A stretch of 64,000 bases of DNA. It comes from Udaeobacter sp025935755. GTDB lineage: Bacteria > Verrucomicrobiota > Verrucomicrobiia > Chthoniobacterales > UBA10450. The notes beneath the pieces are model-generated. The model had not been told where the DNA came from. It saw nothing but the letters and a program-made list of their open reading frames with translations, and made no database searches. The DNA lies in contig DASUKN010000049.1 in assembly GCA_036278715.1 (NCBI GenBank), forward strand, positions 43,874-107,873. The letters are read 5' to 3'. The position numbers and the translations under genes were made by a program. This document shows, piece by piece, positions 42,819-51,877 of the stretch (positions are counted from its first letter, which is position 1; every line of letters starts with the position of its first letter).

Positions 42819-42848
42819 TGCCGTCAACTCTTCCGGCAGGTTGTTGCT

Positions 42849-43265
42849 TTGCAAGCGTTTGTCTTGGGTTTGACAAGGCCTGAATTCGCCACTCTTCCTG
42901 AATCAGCCACCCCACGAACCGGCCGGGGGGCACTTGAACAACTGCCTCGGTGGCAAGAAAATCTAAGCGTGAACAAGCGCGTCAATGCATTCGCCGAACG
43001 AGCGAAGGCTGTGAATCCGACCGAAAACGATGCCATATATGGTCCGTTCTCGATCGAGATCCTTGCGCGCATTGAGGCGCGCCTGGGCGACCCGGACCGC
43101 GCTGTGGTGCGGTTGAATGAATTGCTGTCGATGCGATATCGAGGACCGCTCGTTTGCGTTCACCCGGTTACGCGCGCATCGCTCCAATTAGATCCGACGT
43201 TTGATGCGTTACGCAGTGACCCGCGGTTCCAGAAGCTGATTGCAAGTGCCGACAACAAGCGGTGA
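42849..43265 (+). pseudogene. Orphan C-terminal fragment of a TPR/protein-kinase family protein
   Basis: 138-codon frame. From about residue 50 on (PTENDAIYGPFSIEILARIE, LGDPDRAVVRLNELLSM, then LQLDPTFDALRSDPRFQKLI) it matches the C-terminal end of large Ser/Thr kinase or adenylate-cyclase TPR proteins (typically PxLrlDPxWDpLRxDPRFqkL). The kinase and other TPRs are missing and the first 40 residues look like non-coding DNA. Likely a remnant left after a deletion. Confidence 0.65.
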
Positions 43266-43309
43266 GCCGCAAGTCGTCGCCGCTCATGTCACTTGAAGCG
43301 CGGAACTTG

Positions 43310-44290
43310 TCAGGCATTCGCTTTCACGCCTCGATACACCAGCGTCGCTGCGGCGATGTCTTCCACCGCCATGCCTAACGATTTGAAGATGGTGGTTTCG
43401 TTTGCGCGTGATGGAACTTCGCCTGCCAGGGCTTCACCAAGCTCGGCGTAAATTTTTGCGCGGGAAAGGATCACGTCGCCCGATTCTTTTATCGCGCCAT
43501 CACGCGAATCGACGAAAACGACGTTGCCCATCGCCTCATCATCAAGCTCACGCCAATCAGGCCGGCATGCGCCGATCGCATTCACATGGCACCCCGGCTT
43601 CAACCAGGATCCCTTTAGGACGGGAGTCTTCGAGCTTGTCACTGTGACTACAACGTCCGCGCCGCGCACTGCTTCTTCAGGAGATGCCGCCACGTGGCAT
43701 TGGCTTCCAGCCAATATCCGATCGGCAGGATGCCGATACGAGGTCCCTGTCGCCGTGCCAATTTCCCTCGCGAATCCTTCCGCGTGTTCAGGCGTCGGGC
43801 TCCAGACGCGAATTTCCTCAAACGGCCTGACGAGTCGCAGCGCTTCGACATGGCTCCGCGCTTGTACTCCGCTGCCGAGAATGGCCAGCACCCTGGCGTC
43901 AGGCGAAGCGAGCAGGTTCGTCGCCGCGGCAGATACAGCCGCGGTTCGCATCTCGGTGATTAACCGCCCATCCATAATCGCGAGCGGTGTTCCTGTTTGT
44001 GGATCGACCAGGAAAATCGTGGCCATGTGCGTCGCAATTCCGCGCTCCGCGTTTGACGGGTAGAAGGTTACGGCTTTCAACCCGAGTCCATCCGGCGTAA
44101 GCGCCGGCATCAAGCCGAGGAATCCGCCGGGCGGCTCAATCGATATGATCGAGCGCACCGGCTGAGTGACTCTGCCGGCAGAGAAATCTATGAGCGCTTT
44201 CTGCATCGCAGGAATTAAGTCCGCCATCGATAGATGCTCGCGAACCTGTTCTTCGGTGAGAAAAAGCGGTTGGTCAGTTTTCACGTCCAT
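43310..44290 (-). CDS. Ornithine cyclodeaminase / mu-crystallin family dehydrogenase
   Basis: 326 residues. Visible: FLTEEQVREHLSMADLIPAM, RSIISIEPPGGFLGLMPAL, the lysine region GLGLKAVTFYPSN, NAD loop LAILGSGVQARSHVEAL and VVVTVTSSKTPVL. The fold is shared by ornithine cyclodeaminase, alanine dehydrogenase (Archaeoglobus type) and ketimine reductases, so the substrate is open. A strong hairpin (44302-44326) lies just upstream. Confidence 0.88.
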   Translation of the reverse strand: MDVKTDQPLFLTEEQVREHLSMADLIPAMQKALIDFSAGRVTQPVRSIISIEPPGGFLGLMPALTPDGLGLKAVTFYPSNAERGIATHMATIFLVDPQTGTPLAIMDGRLITEMRTAAVSAAATNLLASPDARVLAILGSGVQARSHVEALRLVRPFEEIRVWSPTPEHAEGFAREIGTATGTSYRHPADRILAGSQCHVAASPEEAVRGADVVVTVTSSKTPVLKGSWLKPGCHVNAIGACRPDWRELDDEAMGNVVFVDSRDGAIKESGDVILSRAKIYAELGEALAGEVPSRANETTIFKSLGMAVEDIAAATLVYRGVKANA

Positions 44291-44301
44291 GGGAGCGATC
44301 G

Positions 44302-44326
44302 CCTCTCCCTTTCCGAAAGGGAGAGG
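44302..44326. terminator. Perfect 12-base hairpin upstream of the ornithine-cyclodeaminase-like gene
   Basis: CCTCTCCCTTTC, one base, GAAAGGGAGAGG. Starts 12 bases upstream of the ATG (44290). It could end transcription from the upstream minus-strand methyltransferase gene, form a repeat, or hold an attenuator; no T-run follows. Confidence 0.45.
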
Positions 44327-44432
44327 ATTAAGGTGGAATTGTTACTGCAACGTCTCTCAAGAGCCAGCCAGATCGCTGCCAAAACGCTATCAACTACTTT
44401 GCAAATGAATTGTTGTGGCGCTGAAAGCGCCC

Positions 44433-45281
44433 TTACATCTTAGCGTTTTTTGAGGTTGGCAGCTTCGTTGCGAGGGCATAGAGGACATTCGTTTCCACGG
44501 CTGCAATGTTTCCGTCGGCAATGAAACGCAGGTTCGCTTGTTTGACCGTCTCCCGCTCCGCTTCGGTCAACTGCTCGATTGTTCCGCGGTACCCTGAGCC
44601 TAAAACAATTGTCCACCAATCCTTAGCCGAACTGATGGAGTGAAGACGATTTTCAGCAATGATCTTTGCTGACGGAACCCCGCCTTGCTCGAGGATCTTT
44701 GTCAGGCTTTCTGGATTATCGATGCGATCCCACGGATTAAAGCCTTTATAGAGATCAGGCCGTACATTTTTAATCGAGCGCCAGAACCCAGTATTCGCCG
44801 GCTCGCAGAAATTCCTGCCCCATGTGGTCACAGCCAGTTTGCCGCCTGATCGAACCCGACTCCAGAGTTCGCTCACAGCCTTTGCCATATCGGGCACAAA
44901 GAAAATTCCGAACACACAAATGACGGCATCAAAACTCGCCGATGGGAACCGCATCGAGAGCATATCGCCGACTTCTAATTCGATGTTAGCAAGCTGCCGT
45001 TGGACAGCTTTTGTTCGCGCCAGATCCAAAAGCTGAGTTGCAAGATCAATTCCTATCACCTTACCGAAGGGTCCAACTGCCTCCGCGGCAGGCAGGGCAG
45101 ACGCGCCGCTACCGCAACAAACATCGAGCACTCGCGAACCATTTGGAGGCGCTGCGAGTTCGATCGTCCGGCGTCCGAAATAGTCCCAGAACCCGAGTGG
45201 CGATGCGTCGAAGAAATCCGCAGCCGCATTGTACGTAAACGCAGCGCGGTCTTGCGCATTGTCTGGCATGTCTGCTTTCAT
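44433..45281 (-). CDS. Class I SAM-dependent methyltransferase
   Basis: 282 residues from ATG 45281; a GTG at 45305 lies in repeat DNA and is less likely. SAM loop VLDVCCGSGASALPAAEAVG, then VIGIDLATQLLDLAR, ELEVGDMLSMRFP and AVICVFGIFFVPDMAKAV, the UbiE/Coq5-like build. Substrate not readable. Its start faces the FAD monooxygenase across the repeat cluster at 45298-45463. Confidence 0.85.
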   Translation of the reverse strand: MKADMPDNAQDRAAFTYNAAADFFDASPLGFWDYFGRRTIELAAPPNGSRVLDVCCGSGASALPAAEAVGPFGKVIGIDLATQLLDLARTKAVQRQLANIELEVGDMLSMRFPSASFDAVICVFGIFFVPDMAKAVSELWSRVRSGGKLAVTTWGRNFCEPANTGFWRSIKNVRPDLYKGFNPWDRIDNPESLTKILEQGGVPSAKIIAENRLHSISSAKDWWTIVLGSGYRGTIEQLTEAERETVKQANLRFIADGNIAAVETNVLYALATKLPTSKNAKM

Positions 45282-45297
45282 TTCGATTATCGAAGGT

Positions 45298-45463
45298 TTA
45301 ACCACCGATTACACGAATAACACCAATGAAAAGAAACGTCTGATTCGTAACGTCTCTGGAAATAGATGAACTGTCACGTTGATCGACGCGCTGCGACTTC
45401 GTTTCGCTCAGAATGACATGATGAGTTGACTGATCATTCGTGGTATCCGTGTGATCCGTGGTT
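45298..45463. repeat. Inverted repeat, family E, enclosing a family A fragment
   Basis: Left arm AACCACCGATTACACGAATA then ACACCAATG; right arm is its imperfect inverse (CATTCGTGGTATCCGTGTGA then TCCGTGGTT). Between them, 45370-45421 holds a family A fragment (GCTGCGACTTCGTTTCGCTC then AGAATGACA). Each arm carries a GTGGTT reading outward. Confidence 0.7.
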
Positions 45464-46672
45464 GAGAACCTGCAAACGCGTTGTGTGATCGCCGGTGGTG
45501 GACCTGCGGGGATGATGGCGGGTTATCTGCTGGCGCGAGCAGGTGTTCCAGTGATCGTTTTGGAAAAACACGCGGATTTCTTTCGCGATTTCCGCGGCGA
45601 CACGATTCATCCTTCTACGCTCCAGCTGATGTACGAGCTCGGGTTGCTCGACGAATTTCTTAACCAGCCGCATCAGGAAGTACGAGAACTGCGGGCCGTG
45701 GTTAACGGTCAGCTCGTGCCTATTGCCGATTTCACGAAGCTCCCTACACGCTGCAAATTCATCGCTTTCATGCCGCAGTGGGATTTTCTCAATTTTCTTT
45801 CGGCTCACGCAAAACAATTTCCGAGCTTCCAGTTGCTGATGCAGCACGAAGTCGTTGATCTGACGTTCGACCAAGAGCGCGTCACTGGTGTGCGGGTGAA
45901 AACTCCACGCGGCGACCTGGAGATCCGTGCCGACCTCGTCATCGGCGCAGACGGCCGGCATTCAATTATTCAAAAGCGTGCCGGGCTCGAACGGCAGGAG
46001 TTCGGCGTGGCGATTGACGTGCTCTGGATGAGAATTTCGAAACGAGAAAACGATCCGCAGCAAACACTCGGTTTCTTTCAACAAGGCAAACTGCTCGTAT
46101 TGCTCGACCGCGGCGATTATTGGCAGTGCGGCTTTGTGATTCCCAAGGGCGGTTTCGAGCTGATCAAAACACGCGGTCTACAGCAGCTCCAAAACGAGAT
46201 CGTCAGCTTTGCCGGATTCCTACGCGACCGCGTTGGAGAGCTCGACGATTGGTCAAAAATCAAATTGCTCACCGTGCAAATCAATCGTCTGCGTAACTGG
46301 TGCCGCGACCGCCTGCTCTGCATCGGCGATTCTGCTCATGCGATGTCACCGGCAGGCGGCGTGGGTATCAACCTCGCCATTCAGGACGCCGTCGCGACTG
46401 CTAACCTGCTCGCACAACAATTACGAGCCGGGCCAGTTTCGATCGACGATTTGCGCAGGGTGCAGGCGCGCCGCGAATGGCCGACGCGGCTCATTCAAGC
46501 GATGCAGGTTTTCGTTCATCGTCACGTGGTTACTGGTCAAAGTTCGCATCGCAAAGATTCACTGCCGTTTGTGGTTCGCCTGCTGAAATGGTTTCCAGCT
46601 CTGCGACAAATTCCCGCCCGATTCATCGGAATCGGACCGCGCCCGGAACATTACTCTGGCCGAGTGCGTTGA
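45458..46672 (+). CDS. FAD-dependent monooxygenase/oxidoreductase
   Basis: 404 residues of the PHBH-like group. FAD-binding GxGxxG region as CVIAGGGPAGMMAGYLLARAG, then VIVLEKHADFFRDFRGDTIH, DG motif LVIGADGRHSIIQKRA and second FAD motif CIGDSAHAMSPAGGVGINLAI with AVATANLL. Reaction is hydroxylation or a related oxidation of an unknown small substrate. Start is GTG 45458, 8 codons before the Rossmann strand, and it lies in the family E repeat arm; no closer start fits. Confidence 0.87.
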   Translation: MVENLQTRCVIAGGGPAGMMAGYLLARAGVPVIVLEKHADFFRDFRGDTIHPSTLQLMYELGLLDEFLNQPHQEVRELRAVVNGQLVPIADFTKLPTRCKFIAFMPQWDFLNFLSAHAKQFPSFQLLMQHEVVDLTFDQERVTGVRVKTPRGDLEIRADLVIGADGRHSIIQKRAGLERQEFGVAIDVLWMRISKRENDPQQTLGFFQQGKLLVLLDRGDYWQCGFVIPKGGFELIKTRGLQQLQNEIVSFAGFLRDRVGELDDWSKIKLLTVQINRLRNWCRDRLLCIGDSAHAMSPAGGVGINLAIQDAVATANLLAQQLRAGPVSIDDLRRVQARREWPTRLIQAMQVFVHRHVVTGQSSHRKDSLPFVVRLLKWFPALRQIPARFIGIGPRPEHYSGRVR

Positions 46673-46696
46673 GCTCCCCAGTGCTCATCCGTACAC

Positions 46697-46735
46697 ATTC
46701 TTGGCTGGGTCAGCGTCCCCGGCTACAACTGCGCA
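46697..46735. repeat. Partial copy of repeat family B
   Basis: GGCTGGGTCAGCGTCCCCGG then CTACAACTGCG, the inverse of the left end seen at 2746. Lies between the FAD monooxygenase and CPBP genes. Confidence 0.5.
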
Positions 46736-46746
46736 TCTGACCGAGG

Positions 46747-47454
46747 ATGAAACACCCGTCTTTAATTGTTGTGCCATCAAAGATTCCGTTGCCTTCCGGA
46801 AATCCGCTGGCGTCACGAGCGCTGAGTGCGTTCGAATTCTGCTTTGGCGCTTTCATTGTCATTGGTCACAACGTTTTTCACGTTGTCCCGAATGAAGTGA
46901 TCATTCTTTTTGTGCTCGGATTGATTTCCGTCCGATTTCGTGACGGCAGTTGGTCTGCGATGGGATTGAAACGACCAGCATCATGGAGGCGAATCCTGCT
47001 GATTGCTGTGGGTGCAGCCGTATTGCGGATCTTACTAGGGCAATTCGTGATCGAATCCATGACAGGATTTTTCTGGCCGAAGCCTGCCGCGCCGGCATTA
47101 GCAAATGAGATCACCGGGAACGTGAAGGTCGCATTGCTTGCTTTATTGCTGGTTTGGACGTTTGCCGCTTTTGGCGAAGAAATTGCGTATCGCGGATATC
47201 TGCTGACGCGTGCAGCTGATCTCGGAAAGCGATCTGCAGCGGCTTATTGGATCGGGATCATACTCGTTTCGATCTTGTTTGGATACGGACATTATTACAA
47301 GGGCGCATCTGGTGTGATTGATTCCTGCGTTGCGGGACTGATCCTGGGAACCGCTTACATGCTTGCCGGGCGGAACCTGTGGGCCAGTATTTTCGCTCAC
47401 GGATTCATTGACACGTTCGGGATTATCGACGCCTTTTTCGGATGGTCGAACTAG
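46747..47454 (+). CDS. CPBP family intramembrane metalloprotease
   Basis: 235 residues, about six to seven membrane helices. The Abi/CPBP site is EEIAYRGYL (E-E-x-x-x-R), then FGYGHYYKGASGV and the final HGFIDTFG. Roles in the family include prenyl-protein processing and bacteriocin immunity; the substrate is unknown here. The last 13 bases overlap the downstream dehydratase start, so the pair is likely co-translated. The start ATG 46747 is the only fit. Confidence 0.87.
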   Translation: MKHPSLIVVPSKIPLPSGNPLASRALSAFEFCFGAFIVIGHNVFHVVPNEVIILFVLGLISVRFRDGSWSAMGLKRPASWRRILLIAVGAAVLRILLGQFVIESMTGFFWPKPAAPALANEITGNVKVALLALLLVWTFAAFGEEIAYRGYLLTRAADLGKRSAAAYWIGIILVSILFGYGHYYKGASGVIDSCVAGLILGTAYMLAGRNLWASIFAHGFIDTFGIIDAFFGWSN

Positions 47455-48416
47455 TTGAAGCACTTAATCTGGAGTCAATCCGCACAGCGCACCAAACCAT
47501 TCGCCCATACATTCATCGCACGCCTGTGCTGACGAATTCGTGGTTGAATGACGCTTGCGGAGCGTCGCTCTTTTTTAAGTGCGAGAATTTCCAGAAGATC
47601 GGTGCGTTCAAGGCACGAGGCGCGACGAATGCGGTCTTTTCACTGGATGATGAAGCAGCACGACGCGGTGTTGCAACGCATTCGTCCGGTAACCATGGTG
47701 CCGCGGTAGCGCGTGCGGCGAAATTGCGCGGCGTGCCGGCTCATATCGTCATGCCCTCGAATTCGGCGAAAGTGAAGATCCGCGCAGTGCAGGCCTACGG
47801 TGCGGAAGTAGTTTTTTGCGAGCCGACCGAACAATCGCGTGAGTTCGAGTGCGCAGAGGTGATCAACAAAACCGGGGCAATAATGATTCACTCGTTTGAG
47901 AACGAGCATGTAATCGCGGGGCAGGGGACGGCAGCGATGGAACTTCTCGAAGATGTTCCCGATCTTGATGTGATCATGTGCCCCGTCGGGGGCGGCGGCC
48001 TGTTGTCTGGCACAGCGATCGCCGCGAAATCGATGAGGCCAGAGATCAAAGTGATCGCAGTCGAGCCTCAGAATGCGGATGATGCCGCGCAATCGTTCCA
48101 TGCGGGACGCCGGCTTGTGACGGAAAAGAAGTTCACCATAGCTGATGGCCTGCGCACAAATATCGGAGAACCAAACTTTCCGATCATTCAACGATACGTT
48201 GATGACATCGTGACCGTAAGTGAAGAAGCAATCGTTTCGGCGGTGCGCACAATTTGGGAGACAATGAAGATCGTGATCGAGGCATCATCGGCCGTTCCAT
48301 ATGCGGCGATTGCAGAATCGAAGATCGATGTGGTCGGTAAGCGTATTGGTATCATTCTCACGGGCGGCAACATCGATCTGGATGCTTTGCCGTGGAACTG
48401 CAGCAGGGATGACTAA
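47442..48416 (+). CDS. PLP-dependent threonine/serine dehydratase, second copy
   Basis: 324 residues of fold type II. Schiff-base lysine in KIGAFKARGATNAV, loop SSGNHGAAVARAA, glycine loop MCPVGGGGLLSG and IGIILTGGNIDLD at the end. Resembles serine racemase/threonine dehydratase of SRR type, without an ACT domain. It overlaps the CPBP gene by 13 bases, whereas the paralogue at 29344 stands alone. Confidence 0.88.
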   Translation: MVELVEALNLESIRTAHQTIRPYIHRTPVLTNSWLNDACGASLFFKCENFQKIGAFKARGATNAVFSLDDEAARRGVATHSSGNHGAAVARAAKLRGVPAHIVMPSNSAKVKIRAVQAYGAEVVFCEPTEQSREFECAEVINKTGAIMIHSFENEHVIAGQGTAAMELLEDVPDLDVIMCPVGGGGLLSGTAIAAKSMRPEIKVIAVEPQNADDAAQSFHAGRRLVTEKKFTIADGLRTNIGEPNFPIIQRYVDDIVTVSEEAIVSAVRTIWETMKIVIEASSAVPYAAIAESKIDVVGKRIGIILTGGNIDLDALPWNCSRDD

Positions 48417-48494
48417 TGCAGGAGCAGCCCTGGTGGCTAACGTGATATCCGTTCGTTAGGCAATCTGCCGAGTCGAGGAAACGAGCACAGAAGA

Positions 48495-49286
48495 ATGACT
48501 CACTTCCTGTTTTTTATTGCCGCCATTGTGGCGGGAACAATCAATGCCCTGGCCGGGGGCGGCGGACTGATCACGTTCCCTCTGCTAATGCTTGTGGTAA
48601 CGCCGGTGACAGCCGACGCCACAAGCGCGCTCGCATTATTTTTCGCCTATCCCACGGCTGTGTGGCGAACGCGGAGCCAGCTGGAAGGTGTGTTCGGTAC
48701 TCGATGGTTATGGCTGCTTTTGGTTCCAACTGTTCTCGGTGGTCTCATTGGCGCTGTGTTGCTGAGCCGAACGGATAGCCGCAGTTTTATCGAGTTGGTG
48801 CCATGGTTGGTATTGGTCGCCACCGTCGTCATTGTGCTGAGGCCTGTTCTGGTTCGACGCGACGAAACGGGAAGCGTGCATCCCGACATCACCTTGCTGT
48901 TGTGGCCTGTCGCAGTGGCCGGCATTTTTCTGGTCGGCTTGTATGGCGGTTACTTCGGTTCCGGGATTGGTATCCTCATGATCGGAGCGCTGACTTTCAT
49001 CTCGCGTGGAGACATTCGGCATGTAGTCGCGCTCAAAAACTTCCTGACGCTTTGCATGCGTGGGGTGGCGGTCCTGGTTCTTGTTTACGAGGGCAATGTG
49101 AACTGGACTTACGGTGTGCCCATGGCTGTCGGTGGTCTAATTGGCGGATACCTCGGAGGGATGATATCGCATCGGGCAAACCGCGGAGTTATTCGCGGCA
49201 TCGTTATCGCGATTGGTTTTGCCGCGTCAGCCTATTATTTTTGGAAGTTATACAGCCAGGTGTTGTTGCACGCAGGCGGCGAGTAA
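48495..49286 (+). CDS. TauE/SafE family sulfite exporter (TSUP)
   Basis: 263 residues with about eight membrane helices. N-terminal INALAGGGGLITFPLLMLVVTP and central GLYGGYFGSGIGILMIGALT are the duplicated TSUP signature. Family members export sulfite or C2 sulfonates or take up sulfur compounds; the ligand is unknown here. ATG 48495 is the family-like start. Confidence 0.9.
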   Translation: MTHFLFFIAAIVAGTINALAGGGGLITFPLLMLVVTPVTADATSALALFFAYPTAVWRTRSQLEGVFGTRWLWLLLVPTVLGGLIGAVLLSRTDSRSFIELVPWLVLVATVVIVLRPVLVRRDETGSVHPDITLLLWPVAVAGIFLVGLYGGYFGSGIGILMIGALTFISRGDIRHVVALKNFLTLCMRGVAVLVLVYEGNVNWTYGVPMAVGGLIGGYLGGMISHRANRGVIRGIVIAIGFAASAYYFWKLYSQVLLHAGGE

Positions 49287-49473
49287 ACGGCAGAGCAAGA
49301 TCGAAGACTTGAAGCGGCGCTTACTCCAAAGCGTCGCGGATGCAAAACCATTAAATTTTTGCGCGAAGCGCTTGGGGGAATGCCCTGCCCGCAGCAGCTT
49401 CGCGATCCTGGCGTAGCGATGCGTCCTCGCATCCTTTCAACCTAACGAGGTGAACGGGACGGGCACTGGACAC

Positions 49474-51876
49474 CTAAACCTCAGTCGAGGCCCAAAATTT
49501 TTCGAAAGCGCGTGGCCAACTTCGGTCGATAACGCTGTCCCGGGCAGCGTTCGCCATCCGTTCGCGCAGCGCTCGATTGGTAACGAGTGCTCGAATCGCA
49601 TCCGTGAAATCGTCGACGTCATGCGACCTGGTAATCAAACCATTCGCCTTGTCCGCCACTAACTCCTTGGGGCCGCCAGAATCGGAGACCACCACTGGCA
49701 ATCCCGACGCCTGCGCTTCCAGGATTACATTACCGAAAGTGTCGGTGGTGCTGGGAAAAACAAAGACGTCCGCCGAGGCATATGCGGTCGCCAATTCAGC
49801 GCCCTTGAGGTATCCGGTAAAAAACGCTTCGGGCAAAGATTTTGCCAACGTTTCAGAATAGGGGCCGTGGCCGACTACGAAAAGTTGGACAGGCAGACCT
49901 TCTTTGCGCAGACGCCGATACGCATCAGCCAAAACGTCGAGGTCTTTTTCTCGTGAAACCCGGCCGACGTACAGTAGACGCACCTCTCCGTTTGATGGAC
50001 CGAATTGCTTAAAGAATGCGGAATCGCGTCGCCCTGGGTGGAACAGTTCCGTGTCGAGGCCGCGCGGCAATATTTTCAGTTTTGCCGGGTCGAATCCGCG
50101 TTTGATCCAGCTTTGCCTGTACTCTTCGGAATTAACGAAAACGGTATCGAGTTGGCCGTAAAACCAATGCATGTAACCCCATGCGACACTCTCAAGAAAA
50201 CTGTCCTCGGTCAGAATGCGAATGTATTGCGGAAAATCGGTGTGATAAATACCACTGGTTGGGAGATTGAGCATCTTTGCTGCGAGCAAGGCGGTTAAAC
50301 CGACCGGGCCGGGCGTGCTGATGATGATCTCGGTGAATTGTTCCCGCTGGACATAATCCAGCATCTGCAGGATCGGCGGGAAACTTAGCTTTTGCAGCTC
50401 GTATTCGGGCAACTCGAATTCGCCGATCGGGCGGAAATTTTTGATCGGGATTTTTGAAACGTGAACGTTGCTTCGTGAAGCCACAACGACGAGTTCTTTT
50501 CCCGCCGCGGCCCCTGCAGCGGTCATTTTGCGAATTGTTGTGGTAACGCCATTTACATCTTCCAGCGTATCCGTGAACCAGGCGCGTTTACGGTTTTGCA
50601 AGGCGATCGGTATTTCGCCGGTCAATTTTTTGAACAGGTTCTGCAGCCATTTGCGCGATGGCGCCTGGCTGTGGAATCCATAAATGTACGGCGTGAGGAT
50701 GACCAGGATCGGCGCAATGGCACTCAGAGCTTGTATGCTCTCGACCATGTTCCCGGTGGTGATTTGCTGAACGAATTTGTTGAAGAACCGGAACGCCAAC
50801 TGTTCGGCAACCATGTTCGCCATAAGAAAGGTGCGCCGCTCCGGCTCATTTACCTTGTCCACCTGCGCAGCGAGCTTTGCCTTTACTTCCGGTCTGGAGA
50901 AATACCCGGAGAGCTCTTTCCAGAGAGACACGTTCGCCGGTTTCGCGAGGTCGAAAATTTTTCCCGACAAAACACCTTGCACGATAAACTCTGTCTTCTC
51001 CTTCAGTGTGAACTCGGTGGGGTCCCGGCCCTCCATGAAACGCGAGAACATTTTCTCCAGCAGCGCACCACCTGGTCCGAGCTTTTCGTGAAAACGATCC
51101 TGGATGAAGCAAGCCACCATATTGTAAAAGCCGTGCGATAGAATAAGTGGCGTCCCTCCCTGGCCGCGCGCGGTACAATTGCCAGCACTGATGAATTTCA
51201 AAAACTGGTCGGCGGACCTCGCGCCGGGAGTCTCGGTAAACGCCGAGGCCACGAATTGTCCTCCGTGGTCGTCAGACCCGCCCACCAGAATTTTTTTCCA
51301 CGGCTCGACATGCGTGGGAGCCACACCGTAGCGATTAGCGATGATGTCGATTTTCTCGGGCGTTAATTGCTTGAAAAGAGTCTGGGCGAGATCGCTCAAC
51401 AGCGCATCGCGCAAACCGTTGATGCCTTCAAAATGTTTAAATAATAAGATGAGTTGCTCAACGTGTGTCGCGTCGAGTTTGCCATTCACGCTGTAAAGCG
51501 GATGCGCGACGGCATGCGTGATGTGCGCGTTCTGAAGGTACCGCTGCAGATCGAACACATTCTCGCGAATACCTTCAATATCGCGATGCTGTTGTTCTGA
51601 AATCCCCCACACCAAAATGTGCAGCTTGCACCCATCGTGCGGAAAATAGGTGGTGACCTGTTCGCTTATAAAGGTTCGAGGCAGGTGCGCAATTTCCAGG
51701 CAACCGCCGATCGAATCGTGGTCGGTAATGGTGACGTAATCCATTCCGCGTTTGCGCAGCTCTTTATACAACTGGTTTGGATCGGAATAGCTGTCGGGAA
51801 AATCGAACCGGCGGAAAAGCCATTCCTCCGAGCGCGCACTATGACGCGAATGAATGTGTAAATCGCACCTGCTCAC
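49474..51876 (-). CDS. PHP-domain / GT4 glycosyltransferase fusion
   Basis: 800 residues in two enzyme parts. Residues 1-270 form a PHP metal-dependent phosphoesterase-like domain: DLHIHSRHS (H7, H9), YVTITDHDSIGG, AVAHPLYS and GGSDDHGG supply metal ligands. A helical middle (about 270-430) has no clear match. Residues 440-800 are a GT4 retaining glycosyltransferase: FPQYIRILTEDS, NSEEYRQSW, GRVSREKDLDVLADAY and DTFGNVILEAQASGLPVVV. Downstream and one base from it is a deacetylase-like gene, so a glycolipid or exopolysaccharide pathway is plausible (inference). Confidence 0.88.
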   Translation of the reverse strand: MSRCDLHIHSRHSARSEEWLFRRFDFPDSYSDPNQLYKELRKRGMDYVTITDHDSIGGCLEIAHLPRTFISEQVTTYFPHDGCKLHILVWGISEQQHRDIEGIRENVFDLQRYLQNAHITHAVAHPLYSVNGKLDATHVEQLILLFKHFEGINGLRDALLSDLAQTLFKQLTPEKIDIIANRYGVAPTHVEPWKKILVGGSDDHGGQFVASAFTETPGARSADQFLKFISAGNCTARGQGGTPLILSHGFYNMVACFIQDRFHEKLGPGGALLEKMFSRFMEGRDPTEFTLKEKTEFIVQGVLSGKIFDLAKPANVSLWKELSGYFSRPEVKAKLAAQVDKVNEPERRTFLMANMVAEQLAFRFFNKFVQQITTGNMVESIQALSAIAPILVILTPYIYGFHSQAPSRKWLQNLFKKLTGEIPIALQNRKRAWFTDTLEDVNGVTTTIRKMTAAGAAAGKELVVVASRSNVHVSKIPIKNFRPIGEFELPEYELQKLSFPPILQMLDYVQREQFTEIIISTPGPVGLTALLAAKMLNLPTSGIYHTDFPQYIRILTEDSFLESVAWGYMHWFYGQLDTVFVNSEEYRQSWIKRGFDPAKLKILPRGLDTELFHPGRRDSAFFKQFGPSNGEVRLLYVGRVSREKDLDVLADAYRRLRKEGLPVQLFVVGHGPYSETLAKSLPEAFFTGYLKGAELATAYASADVFVFPSTTDTFGNVILEAQASGLPVVVSDSGGPKELVADKANGLITRSHDVDDFTDAIRALVTNRALRERMANAARDSVIDRSWPRAFEKFWASTEV

Positions 51877-51877
51877 G

